Shown here: positions 54,466 to 62,890 of the stretch, piece by piece
Layout of the letters: each line of letters opens with the position of its first letter
Position numbering within the stretch: the first letter of the stretch is position 1
Source: Phycisphaerales bacterium
Lineage (GTDB): Bacteria; Planctomycetota; Phycisphaerae; Phycisphaerales; SM1A02
Reading direction: 5' to 3'
Length of the DNA: 64,000 nucleotides
Assembly (NCBI GenBank): GCA_029268515.1
Contig: JAQWNP010000012.1
Span: forward strand, 62,001-126,000
Position numbers and translations under genes: made by a program
Notes under the pieces: model-generated
Seen by the model: only the letters and a program-made list of their open reading frames with translations
Told to the model about the DNA's origin: nothing
Databases searched by the model: none

Positions 54466-55227
54466 GTTATCTCCGTTTAACTGCATTCACGTAAACCCGT
54501 CCCCACTAAGTATTTATTAGGAATACGATCTCCACGACCATTCGCCTACTTTAATTCATAAATTTTTTTATTCTGACGTAAACGAGTGTTTACATCAGGA
54601 ACATTAGGCACAACTGCAAATGGCCTGTTCATCTGCTTTACTCTTCATGCTTAATTCTTCAATTTCATCAAGATTTCTATATGAGGACTCGCTTCTACTC
54701 ACCTCCATCACCAGCAATACAATCGTCGTGAAGCTCAATACTCAACTGATTGATAACCCCATAACTGTTCAGACTAGAATGTTAAGATTCCACTTTGAGC
54801 GAACCCAGGCCAGATGGGTACAAAGACAATGACAGCGCCGAGAATCTGACGAGGCGCAGCAGACCTCGCTCATTGACTCGCGTTGATGCGACGGCATTTC
54901 GTGACATTTTTGACACAATTGTGACTGGAGAATAAAGAACACCCCCATCATTTTGATTTTTTGCTTGCGATCGGCACACAAGACTGCTTCACTAATTGTT
55001 TACAAGCATTTTCACTAATGATATTCGGGGGGATCGATGCGCTACTTATTAGTCACATTTGTGATCACATGCACAATGACTGCGCTGCCCCACTTCGCCA
55101 AGCACCAATGCACGCCCCCAAGAAACTCCATCGGCTGATTAGATAATTAAGGCCCCACCGAAGAGGCCGTCAGATGCAGCCAGGCAATAATTGCTGCATT
55201 GCCTCGCATCCGACATAATGCGAACTC
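54466..55227. other. Long intergenic region, mostly featureless
   Basis: 762 nt that is AT-richer than its surroundings, with only short unconvincing frames on either strand. A 10-bp inverted repeat at 54574-54597 lies ~110 nt before the esterase. A weak hairpin (ATGCAGC 55174-55180 with GCTGCAT 55193-55199) precedes the flavoprotein gene. Confidence 0.5.
54574..54597. promoter_or_regulatory. Operator-like inverted repeat
   Basis: TGACGTAAAC and GTTTACATCA, nearly perfect inverse arms (one mismatch) around GAGT. It lies ~110 nt upstream of the esterase start. A dimeric regulator could bind here; nothing identifies which. Confidence 0.3.
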
Positions 55228-56502
55228 GTGGCAGACACCAAGAATATTGATATCGCGATAGTGGGAGCTGGCGCCGCGGGCCTGATGGCGGCCATCTGCG
55301 CTGGTCGTACCGCCAAGAAACACCATCGATCTCTTCAGATTGCTGCATTTGATGGCGCACGAAAGGTCGGAGCCAAGATTCTCGTCGCTGGTGGCGGACG
55401 CTGTAATGTGACGCATCATCATGTCGATGAATCTTCTTACGCTGGTGGATCTAGCAATACCATTCGCAATGTTCTTCAGCGCTTTGATGTGGCACAGACC
55501 ATCGAATTTTTCAGAGAACTCGATGTTCACCTCAAACAGGAAGAAACAGGAAAGCTCTTTCCCACGACCGACTCCGCGCGCACGGTGCTTGATGCACTGC
55601 TTAAGGAAATGAAAAGTGCAGGCGTTGAACTTCATCATCCCCAGCGAGTCCATACCGTTGAACAAACAAGCCCAGGCTTTGTTATCGAAAGCGAGCAAGG
55701 ACGGATTCACTGCAAACGACTTATTCTCGCCAGCGGCGGCATGGCGCTTCCAAAGACAGGCTCAGACGGAGGTGGGTATAAGCTTGCCAAGTCACTAGGA
55801 CATTCCATAACGGAGCGTGTGTTTCCTGCACTTGTTCCACTTATTCTCGAGAAAAGCAGCAGCTTACGCTTACTTTCAGGACTAACCGTTCGCACCACCA
55901 TCGAACTTCGAAGCTGCACCGGCAGACGCCTTCAGTCATTTACAGACTCAACACTCTGCACACACTTTGGCTTATCCGGCCCATCGGTGATGGATATCAG
56001 CCGATACTTCACCGCTGCACGTTTTAGCGATCCAGATGCACATCTCGTCATATGCTGGCTTCCAGAATCCACGCGTGACCAGGCCGATGTCGAACTTCGT
56101 GAGCTTGGCAAACGAAGTGTCGGCCGATGGCTTCGTGATCAACTCCCAGATCGACTGGCCGATGCAATCTTCCAGTTTGCTGATATCGACCCTACTACCG
56201 CCGGCCATCAATTCGACCGCAGCGCACGCAGTCGGTTCCTTGACGCGATCTTTCAGATGCCTCTACCAGTTACTGGAGACCGTGGATTCACACATGCGGA
56301 AGTCACCGCTGGAGGCATCCCACTCAGTGAATTAAAAGCAAGCTCAATGGCCTCAAAATGCTGCGACGGCCTCTACCTCTGCGGAGAAATCTGCGACGTG
56401 GATGGTCGCATTGGCGGCTACAACTTCCAATGGGCCTGGGCCAGTGGACATGTGGCTGGATCTCATGCCGTTGAGTCACTGCTCCCCGCTGCTGATGGAT
56501 AG
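55228..56502 (+). CDS. NAD(P)/FAD-dependent oxidoreductase (HI0933/YhiN/BaiN family)
   Basis: 424 residues from GTG 55228. The Rossmann motif IAIVGAGAAGLMAAI binds FAD ADP, GARKVGAKILVAGGGRCNVTH is the family hallmark, LILASGGMALPKTGSDGGGY follows, and the C-terminal YLCGEICDVDGRIGGYNFQW closes the FAD site. Family members reduce bile-acid-like or other conjugated C=C bonds in gut bacteria, but most are uncharacterised. Cytoplasmic. Convergent with the cyclase gene, 99 nt apart. Confidence 0.93.
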   Translation: MADTKNIDIAIVGAGAAGLMAAICAGRTAKKHHRSLQIAAFDGARKVGAKILVAGGGRCNVTHHHVDESSYAGGSSNTIRNVLQRFDVAQTIEFFRELDVHLKQEETGKLFPTTDSARTVLDALLKEMKSAGVELHHPQRVHTVEQTSPGFVIESEQGRIHCKRLILASGGMALPKTGSDGGGYKLAKSLGHSITERVFPALVPLILEKSSSLRLLSGLTVRTTIELRSCTGRRLQSFTDSTLCTHFGLSGPSVMDISRYFTAARFSDPDAHLVICWLPESTRDQADVELRELGKRSVGRWLRDQLPDRLADAIFQFADIDPTTAGHQFDRSARSRFLDAIFQMPLPVTGDRGFTHAEVTAGGIPLSELKASSMASKCCDGLYLCGEICDVDGRIGGYNFQWAWASGHVAGSHAVESLLPAADG

Positions 56503-56601
56503 CATGCCTCCCCCGGCAAACTTGCTCGGCCCACCAATCTTTTATTTGGTGCACGTTTGTTCCGATGTCGCACCCTGCGTTACGGTGGCCCAATCTCTTA
56601 A

Positions 56602-57390
56602 TCACGAAGAACACAATGCGACCGCTCGACACCAACCAGCACTGGCACGAGCAATTTTGACGGGTAAACACGAAATCCAAAAGCCATGGGCGCGGGGCAA
56701 TTGATCAAGATTCGCTAACTTTTCAATCTGACAATATTCCTGACTGATACCTGCAAAGTGAGCTGGCCAAATATAACGACCATCACCGGTTCTCATATAA
56801 TCTTCTTTCATGTCCACGAAAGGTCGATCAATGGTGTACGCATCAATACCAATGACGCGTACCCCCTGCTCTACCAACCAGAGCACACCATCGCGCCCCA
56901 GACCTGGCTGGCGAAAGTATTCGCTTGTATGAATTCGTTGATCAGCACCAGTCCACAGCAAGACAATATCGCGATGTTTCAATCTGTATTGCATACGATC
57001 CAAGGCGAGCTTGAGATCCTCAACTGCAATCTCCTGCCCTGATTCCTTATGCCTCACATCAATGCGCACGCCAGGAGCAAAGCACCACTCAAGAGGAACC
57101 TCATCAATACGCCGAGCAGGACGTCCACCGGATTCCGGTCCATAATGATATGGAGCATCAACATGGGTACCAGTGTGTGTTGTCGCCTGGATGTTTTCTA
57201 TCGCCCACCCCTTACCTTGCGAGTACACCAAATCATCGGTTTTGACGCCAAAGCATTCCTGAATTTGCTCTCGTCCTTGCTCTTCGTGCGTCACATATTC
57301 AATTGAAGGTGGCCACGGCTCACTGACTGCTGCATCTTGCAATGGAACAGATAAATCAATTATCCGCAGTTGGCCTAAAACATCATTCAT
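56602..57390 (-). CDS. Cyclase family protein (kynurenine formamidase-like)
   Basis: 262 residues. The metal motif TTHTGTHVDAPYHY is the HxGTHxDxPxH signature of the cyclase/kynurenine formamidase family, preceded by RIIDLSVPLQDAA. Additional conserved VIGIDAYTIDRPF follows. Members hydrolyse N-formylkynurenine or isatin or act in polyketide cyclisation. Substrate unresolved. No other tryptophan-degradation gene is adjacent. Start ATG 57390. Confidence 0.9.
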   Translation of the reverse strand: MNDVLGQLRIIDLSVPLQDAAVSEPWPPSIEYVTHEEQGREQIQECFGVKTDDLVYSQGKGWAIENIQATTHTGTHVDAPYHYGPESGGRPARRIDEVPLEWCFAPGVRIDVRHKESGQEIAVEDLKLALDRMQYRLKHRDIVLLWTGADQRIHTSEYFRQPGLGRDGVLWLVEQGVRVIGIDAYTIDRPFVDMKEDYMRTGDGRYIWPAHFAGISQEYCQIEKLANLDQLPRAHGFWISCLPVKIARASAGWCRAVALCSS

Positions 57391-57768
57391 GACTCACCCC
57401 TTATTCAAGTTGCATACCCTTGTGCAGCACATTATTGCACATGAGTATTCTCGGCTTCAATACCTGAACCGTGCGTGAATCCAGATGGTGACAGGTTTGG
57501 CCACGTGGAGAATGACCAAAATCTGGCCTGCCAAGCACCACCAGCATAAAAGGCGACATGAACAACCCCGATGGATTGCAAGCAATCGATGATTCCATTT
57601 TCGATTGCTGCCATACCCGACATTTCAACCATCACCGCTGATTTATGGCTATTTGAGCTTACCTTCACGAAGAGCTTATGCCGACAAATAACCGTAGTAG
57701 ATCCATATGGTTGTCGTGCCTCAGACAGTGAACCTGAGCGACTCTAAACCCAACTCGAGTAAGTCACT
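57391..57768. other. Intergenic region, possible decayed coding material
   Basis: 378 nt upstream of the cyclase gene and before the membrane protein. A 78-codon minus-strand frame from GTG 57668 to 57432 has protein-like texture (VVHVAFYAGGAWQARFW) but no ribosome site and no family match. It may be a gene remnant; I do not call it. Confidence 0.35.
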
Positions 57769-58782
57769 TTGAATCGTGAGAGTCCTGCTTTGATTAAGTG
57801 GTTTAGAACGCACACCTCTGAGCTAGTTTTTCTACTGGCACTCGTCATTGTCACTTACAATTTCGTCGGCCTCAGAATCCAATTTGGTCAAGATCCTTGG
57901 ATCGATTATATATTTCCTCGCGTTTTGGACTTTGACGGCGAGAAGCCGTGGCAGTACCGAATTTTGATTCCGCTCCTTTATAACCAAATATGGTCGCTAC
58001 AAATCCCATTTCTCGACCTAACACGAATCGTCAAACTTATCGAAATAGCCTCAACGATAATGCTGGTGTTGGCATTCAGGTATTACCTGTCGTTGTTTAT
58101 CAAGGACAAACAAGCAACTTGGATGATGTCACTGTTACTGTTTTTTGTCCTACCGTTCCATTATTTCTTTCCAGACAGCTATCACGCATTCTATTGGTTT
58201 GATACGCCTTCACTACTCTTTTTTACAGTTGGAATGATTCTGCTGTACAAGAAGAAGTGGATTTGGTTCTATCCGTTGTTCGCTGTTGCCACCTTAAACC
58301 GTGAGACAACTTGCTTTCTGACTTTTATATATCTTTTTACCGCACTGGGAAATGAGAGACTGCTGACAATTGTCTTTCACTGCGCCGCTCAATTCTTTAT
58401 ATGGATGATCATTAAGACTGCACTTTTCGTATTGTTTATTGATAATCCAGGGAGTCAAGCCGGCTTTGAAATATCCTTCCATGAACAAGATGTGACTCAC
58501 TTGGCCGACAACTTCCATTACTTCATGAATCCAAAAAACGTGCCATCATTTTTGAGTATATTTGGGTTTGTATGGATTCCCGTCTTGTTCCTACACGGCC
58601 AAATCAAAGATCAATTCGTAAAGAGATCCTTGCTCGTATTTATCCCTCAGGTATGCGGAATGATGATCGTAGCGAACATCTACGAATTACGAATATTTTC
58701 AGAGACGATCCCTGTTTTCCTCGCTGCCTTTTGCATCATCTTGAGTGAACGGTGCTCATTTTCCAGACCACAATTACAGTGA
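57769..58782 (+). CDS. Polytopic membrane protein, function unknown
   Basis: 337 residues from TTG 57769, which has only a weak GAG upstream. About eight to nine hydrophobic helices (LVFLLALVIVTYNFVGLRI, TIMLVLAFRYYLSLFI, WMMSLLLFFVLPFHYFF, LLFFTVGMILLYKKKWIWFY). A short loop has TLNRETTCFL, a motif common in undescribed bacterial membrane proteins that resemble lipid-linked-sugar transferases. Composition is clearly richer in A/T and Phe/Trp/Ile than neighbours. No partner gene nearby. Function not assigned. Confidence 0.8.
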   Translation: MNRESPALIKWFRTHTSELVFLLALVIVTYNFVGLRIQFGQDPWIDYIFPRVLDFDGEKPWQYRILIPLLYNQIWSLQIPFLDLTRIVKLIEIASTIMLVLAFRYYLSLFIKDKQATWMMSLLLFFVLPFHYFFPDSYHAFYWFDTPSLLFFTVGMILLYKKKWIWFYPLFAVATLNRETTCFLTFIYLFTALGNERLLTIVFHCAAQFFIWMIIKTALFVLFIDNPGSQAGFEISFHEQDVTHLADNFHYFMNPKNVPSFLSIFGFVWIPVLFLHGQIKDQFVKRSLLVFIPQVCGMMIVANIYELRIFSETIPVFLAAFCIILSERCSFSRPQLQ

Positions 58783-58910
58783 TATGCATTCATCTCCCTA
58801 CGGCCCAGCCCGCTGCTAAGCGAAGTTTCAATCTCCTAAAAAACTCTCATAAGACAGCCGGCAGAGCCAAGCCGTAATAACCCGTTGAATTTGAATACTC
58901 CACACAAATA

Positions 58911-58940
58911 AACAGCCCCGGCTCTAAAGCCGGGGCTGTT
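58911..58940. terminator. Bidirectional terminator
   Basis: A perfect 13-bp stem: AACAGCCCCGGCT with AGCCGGGGCTGTT around CTAA, between two convergent genes. Related to the hairpins at 51151 and 60520. Confidence 0.88.
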
Positions 58941-58986
58941 CTTCAATAAATACCAACTCGTGGTTTACTGGCAATCAATCTCTCAT

Positions 58987-59991
58987 TTACAGATTATTTC
59001 CTACCGGATCTCCAAGATTCACCATGCTTTGGAAGTATTCGATCACACCAGAGTCTGAAACATTTAGTGCGGGCCACTGTGGCCAGTCGAAGGTATCGTT
59101 CATGAATGGTTGCATCTGATCCCAACTGAGTACTGGAAGGTGATTCACGTCGTGATTAATAGCAACGCCTTCAATCGATCGGAAGCCGTGTGTTCTTCCA
59201 TGCATCCAACCACCGTAGTGAGGCTCCATCTTGAGTGTGTTGATAAACCGATCCGCAAGTCCATTGTCTTCGAGATAGTCGGCGTATCCTGCATGGCTAA
59301 AGTCACGAACCATATCCATAACAAGCGCTTTCATCTCGACCGGGTCTTCAACAAGTCGCGCGGTTCGCTGAATGTCTGCCATGATTTGTGGATCATATTT
59401 GTCATCAGCAATCCAGCCAACTTTGGCGCCTTGCATGGCATACCAGAGACCAACACCCAGAAGGTCGTTGCCCCAAGCCTGGCTGTTATTGGTCAGAGAT
59501 TCGTCAAATGCCCACTGACCAACTTCTTCGATTTCCGCTGAGGACAATCCAAAGAATGCTCGGAGATCGTTGTAGGCCAACATAGCCTCGGTCGTAATAG
59601 GGGTTCGGCCACCCACCAGTTCATCATGATGTGAGTTGTTATTCGAGCCGTGGAAGTCTCCCCAGCACGTGATATCGACAAATTCGCCCATGCACGGATC
59701 CATATGATCGTGCGGGCATGCACCCCACCCAGTAAGCATTAACGTGAAGTCATCAAAGTCGACAACAAAGTCACCATTAATGTCTGCGACATTACTTCCA
59801 GTCATGCCATAGTTGACTAAAAGAATGCTGAAGTCATTGACATCAACAACTTCGTTTTGATCGATATCTTCTGGGCACATAGACATTTCGCCTTCAGCCA
59901 AAGCATTGCTAGCAACACAAACTGGCGTCAAGGCAATAAGTCCACAAATACCACTCCTCCAAGTGCGTTTATTCATTCTTTGCTTTCTCAT
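58987..59991 (-). CDS. Secreted protein with N-terminal dockerin-like pair and unknown helical domain
   Basis: 334 residues from ATG 59991, which has GAGGAG 6 nt upstream; the open frame continues to 60066. Signal peptide ~9-32. Unlike the other four, the two calcium-loop modules sit at the start of the mature protein (39-92: DIDQNEVVDVNDFSILLVNY and DINGDFVVDFDDFTLMLTGW), followed by a ~240-residue domain rich in His, Asp, Trp (DITCWGDFHGSNNNSHHDE, EPHYGGWMHGRTHG). Clustered His and Asp could bind metal; no enzyme family recognised. It ends near the terminator at 58911. Confidence 0.8.
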   Translation of the reverse strand: MRKQRMNKRTWRSGICGLIALTPVCVASNALAEGEMSMCPEDIDQNEVVDVNDFSILLVNYGMTGSNVADINGDFVVDFDDFTLMLTGWGACPHDHMDPCMGEFVDITCWGDFHGSNNNSHHDELVGGRTPITTEAMLAYNDLRAFFGLSSAEIEEVGQWAFDESLTNNSQAWGNDLLGVGLWYAMQGAKVGWIADDKYDPQIMADIQRTARLVEDPVEMKALVMDMVRDFSHAGYADYLEDNGLADRFINTLKMEPHYGGWMHGRTHGFRSIEGVAINHDVNHLPVLSWDQMQPFMNDTFDWPQWPALNVSDSGVIEYFQSMVNLGDPVGNNL

Positions 59992-60579
59992 TGCGTACTC
60001 CTCTGCCCCACCACTTTTCCTTAGTGCGTCCCTCTCAGGTGTCGCCTTTGACTTTGGCGATTTCACCTGAATTACGTTCGTGGATTCAGCTTGTTCCTCT
60101 CTTTTGAAAAGACTTTGTGACAGATTTGACCTCTACTCAGAGGCCTAAGAGTTCAGAGCAGAAAATCTAATGCAACACTGAGCAATGCCAACACAAACAA
60201 GTAGAAATGCTTTTCATGTGCTTTAGAGCGTCATAGCGGCTGATTTCATCACTACACACCGAGTAAACGAATGATTACAAACTGTTCAAATGATCCTAAT
60301 TGTTCTAGAAAATGGTAAGACAGTGCAAAATCCTACAAACGATATATTCCGTTGAAGCACTGCCTCTAGCAGTTTTGTATTGAACTTTTTAGGGGATAAA
60401 AATACACCTTTGCGGATGGTTAAGGAGAGATTTATCCGGCATCACCGGCCTTACTTCAAGACGCCGTCGCCGAAATTAAACACTCAATAGGATCGTTGCA
60501 TTAATTGCAAAAAATCTAAAACCGCTCCGGCGTCACAACCGGAGCTGTTGTTTTATTCATGTCATAGCGCACCGCCTGA
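59992..60579. other. Intergenic region with decayed GG-repeat material
   Basis: 588 nt without a real gene. It holds an imperfect duplication of a CATAGCG...CTGATTTCAT block (about 60231-60250 and 60560-60584), a terminator at 60520 and, at about 60455-60475, codons reading DAVAEIK before TAAACAC. The latter resembles the EAAEI ending of GG-repeat gene B. The region is probably the scar of an old gene copy. Confidence 0.4.
60520..60549 (+). terminator. Rho-independent terminator
   Basis: AACCGCTCCGG pairs with CCGGAGCTGTT (one mismatch) across an 8-nt loop, followed by GTTTTATT. It sits downstream of the decayed material rather than an intact gene, suggesting a lost gene. Confidence 0.65.
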
Positions 60580-60789
60580 TTTCATGGCGGCGGCTTCTTG
60601 GTCCTGGCCAATAAAGACAAAAACATCGGCGCAGTACTAGCTGCAACCTCAGATGGTGGCAGTTTGGATATCTTTGATAATCGCGATAATGTGACCTTTC
60701 AAGCTCCGCAAAAAGAAGCGGCAAGACAATGGAACAAATCGCCAAGAACGTTCGCCCAAACAAGTTTGTTGTTCCACTATTCGTATTAG
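60580..60789 (+). pseudogene. GG-repeat protein fragment (fourth family copy, N-terminus missing)
   Basis: In one frame following TGA 60577, the DNA encodes GGGFLVLANKDKNIGAVLAAT, then SDGGSLDIFDNRDNVTFQAP followed by QKEAAR: two GG units and the family C-terminus. No anchor helix, no start codon and no ribosome site remain upstream. The tail runs past the normal family stop to 60789. It is a truncated remnant. Confidence 0.7.
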
Positions 60790-61181
60790 CGTGGCTATTT
60801 TAGATCGTGAGCCTTTTTATCTCATGCGTTTACATGGTATACCCCGACGAAAACTCAATAGAGATGCTCGGGATTGAACTCTTTTTTATCGTTATGTTCC
60901 CTTGGGACTGGTTTGCTATTTTTCCAGCTATTTATTTCGTTATCAATATCTTGTTTCTATGGTCTCCGAAGTACTTGTTTCGATGCCTTCGCATTAAGAA
61001 TACGCCCGTTTTGTATTGCTGCCTCATGGCAGTCGGCGCGGCTTTGGGATGGCATTGTTTGTTTTTTATAGCGAGAATAGAAAACGTCTACGTTGGAGGC
61101 TACCTCTGGGTGATTACGCTCACTCTTATACCAATAGCCGTCTTGCTACCGAATACCACAAAAGAAGCCGCAGAGGCTTAG
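60729..61181 (+). pseudogene. Polytopic membrane protein interrupted by in-frame amber codon
   Basis: From ATG 60729 the frame encodes MEQIAKNVRPNKFVVPLFVL then AWLF, meets TAG at 60801-60803, and continues unbroken to the stop at 61181 (about 151 codons). The stop falls inside what reads as one hydrophobic helix (LFVLAWLF, stop, IVSLFISC), so the original protein crossed the membrane here. Three more helices follow. The frame could restart at GTG 60807 (124 residues), but that start has no ribosome site. The C-terminus TTKEAAEA resembles GG-repeat protein endings. Sequencing error cannot be excluded. Confidence 0.65.
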
Positions 61182-61199
61182 CTCAACAGGAGTCGCATA

Positions 61200-61874
61200 A
61201 TGAATTCAGAGAAACGTATTGAATCGCTCGAAGGCCAAGTCAGAACACTCAAGCGAATCGTTTACGGTGTGGCCTGCCTACTCGTGGCAGGCATTGCCTT
61301 AGCTGCGACAAATATGCAAGGCGTGCCGAACATCATTGAAGCCAAGATGTTCCGCGTAATCAATGATGACGGAAAACCAATGGCCGAACTCTTTGCAGAA
61401 CATGGCGGCAATTTGGCCATCTTTAACAAGGACGAGAAAGTGGTCGTAGGAATAGGCGCCATACAAAATGGTGGCGTGTTGCAAATCAATAACAATGCCC
61501 AAAAGAAGGTGGCGGCACTCGGCGCCGATTCAGAATGTGGCATGCTCACCATCGCCAACAATGATGAGAAAACACTCGCAATAATCTATGCGACCCCAGA
61601 TGGTGGCTTGTTGCAACTCAAGAACAAGGCCGAAGAGACACGTGCAGCGATCGGCGTGAATTCAGATGGTGGCCTACTTGCCATCGCCGATAAAGATGGC
61701 AAGCTGGCTGCAGAACTGATTGCAACCCCAAATGGTGGTGAGCTTGCTATCCTCAACAAGAAGTCGAAGGTCGTTGCGGAACTCACTTCGGAGCCAGATG
61801 GTGGCGCGCTGATCATTAACAGCAACGACGGCAAAACAAACTTCAAAGCACCACCATCAAAGGAAATCGACTAG
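61200..61874 (+). CDS. GG-repeat protein C (seven repeats)
   Basis: 224 residues. AGGAG is 8 nt before the start. The first 40 residues match protein B almost exactly (KRIESLEGQVRTLKRIVYG, ACLLVAGIALAATN). A MFRVINDDGKPMAEL block follows, then seven ~22-residue units, each GG/CG-x-L-x-I-x-N; one unit begins CG rather than GG and one lacks the Asn. It ends FKAPPSKEID. Its 3' end overlaps the convergent thioredoxin-like gene by 4 nt. Anchored by the N-terminal helix with repeats outside; function unknown. Confidence 0.82.
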   Translation: MNSEKRIESLEGQVRTLKRIVYGVACLLVAGIALAATNMQGVPNIIEAKMFRVINDDGKPMAELFAEHGGNLAIFNKDEKVVVGIGAIQNGGVLQINNNAQKKVAALGADSECGMLTIANNDEKTLAIIYATPDGGLLQLKNKAEETRAAIGVNSDGGLLAIADKDGKLAAELIATPNGGELAILNKKSKVVAELTSEPDGGALIINSNDGKTNFKAPPSKEID

Positions 61875-62890
61875 GGCCGATCAGCCCCGCGTGATCGGCG
61901 ATCGCCTCGGTCAGGCTCTTCAGATCGCCGGTTCCGCCTGCGACTCTTATCATCCATGGGTCGCTCGCCCATCTTGATGGCTTCCTCCCATTCCACGCCG
62001 AGGTTCTTTCCAAGTTCAACGTGCTCCTTGTAAGGGAGTTTCGCGAAGGAAGAATCAAAAGCCTTAAGAGCAAGTAAGAGCGATATGCATTGGTCGGCCA
62101 AAGGTTGTTCTACGTCTATTGTTCCAATCACCGTCGCGTTTCGGCCAAACGGTTCCGACTGCACAACAATCACCCCGCGATCAGCAACAGGCGCGTCCTG
62201 AATAAGCTCACGGATTTCGGCACTGGTTGCGAAATCCCAGTGGAATCGACCAACAATCCCATTTCTCCAAGCGAGTGGGCGGAGCGCCTGTTCAAGTTTC
62301 GTCTGTTGCTCACTATCCGAGGCCCAGGCAATGACGAGCGGCCGCTCATCGCATGCACTGGCATTTACCGCTTCGCGAAGGCTGCTGAAGTCCGGCGTGT
62401 GCGCCGGCTCCTTCATTGTGACACCTGGGTATTGACGAGCGATCTCCATCAATCCCTTCGGCACCGACCGTACATCAAAAGCGAACCTCATCGATCGTGA
62501 TTGCTTCGTGAGTTTCGTTTCTCCATCAGGCGCAAACACTGCAAAAGCAGTATTGAGCAATTCGCCCTCATTGAGACGCTTCACCATCGCCATGGTCTCT
62601 TCATTCTCGTAGGCGTCGAGGCGAACACACACAAAATTTCGGGTCGCTTCGATGAACTCAGGAGTGAATTCTCGTTCTTCCGTAATGGTGTACCCCGGGC
62701 AGAAGACCCCAGATACCCCTTGACAAGAAACGCGAGCAAACTCAAGCATGATTGGACGCTGGCTTCGCTCCGCTTCCACAAGCGCCACATCCCAACTGCC
62801 ATACCATGCGACGCCTGGTTCTGAATTGCTAACCTCCGCCGCATGAACTGCGGAAAGGACCGCGACTGCGAAACATATCGATAATGGCAT
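61871..62890 (-). CDS. Secreted thioredoxin-fold-like protein with basic C-terminal tail
   Basis: 339 residues from ATG 62890, with AGGAAGG 8 nt upstream and a signal peptide (1-17); the frame is open to 62947. The mature N-terminus resembles planctomycete thioredoxin-like proteins: WYGSWDVALVEAERSQRPIMLEFA, but the redox site is SCQGVSGVFCPG (Cys56 and Cys64) rather than C-x-x-C. A second thioredoxin-like half may follow (~135-290). The last ~25 residues are Arg/Asp/Ser/Glu repeats. Function unknown; possibly metal- or disulfide-related. Confidence 0.72.
   Translation of the reverse strand: MPLSICFAVAVLSAVHAAEVSNSEPGVAWYGSWDVALVEAERSQRPIMLEFARVSCQGVSGVFCPGYTITEEREFTPEFIEATRNFVCVRLDAYENEETMAMVKRLNEGELLNTAFAVFAPDGETKLTKQSRSMRFAFDVRSVPKGLMEIARQYPGVTMKEPAHTPDFSSLREAVNASACDERPLVIAWASDSEQQTKLEQALRPLAWRNGIVGRFHWDFATSAEIRELIQDAPVADRGVIVVQSEPFGRNATVIGTIDVEQPLADQCISLLLALKAFDSSFAKLPYKEHVELGKNLGVEWEEAIKMGERPMDDKSRRRNRRSEEPDRGDRRSRGADRP

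Noticed and set aside
54620-55146. Several 60-70 codon frames in the long intergenic region
   Set aside because: Overlapping in different frames, no ribosome sites, no domain-like composition.
57432-57668. 78-codon minus-strand frame upstream of the cyclase gene
   Set aside because: Protein-like texture but no ribosome site, no family match and GTG start; mentioned only as possible remnant.
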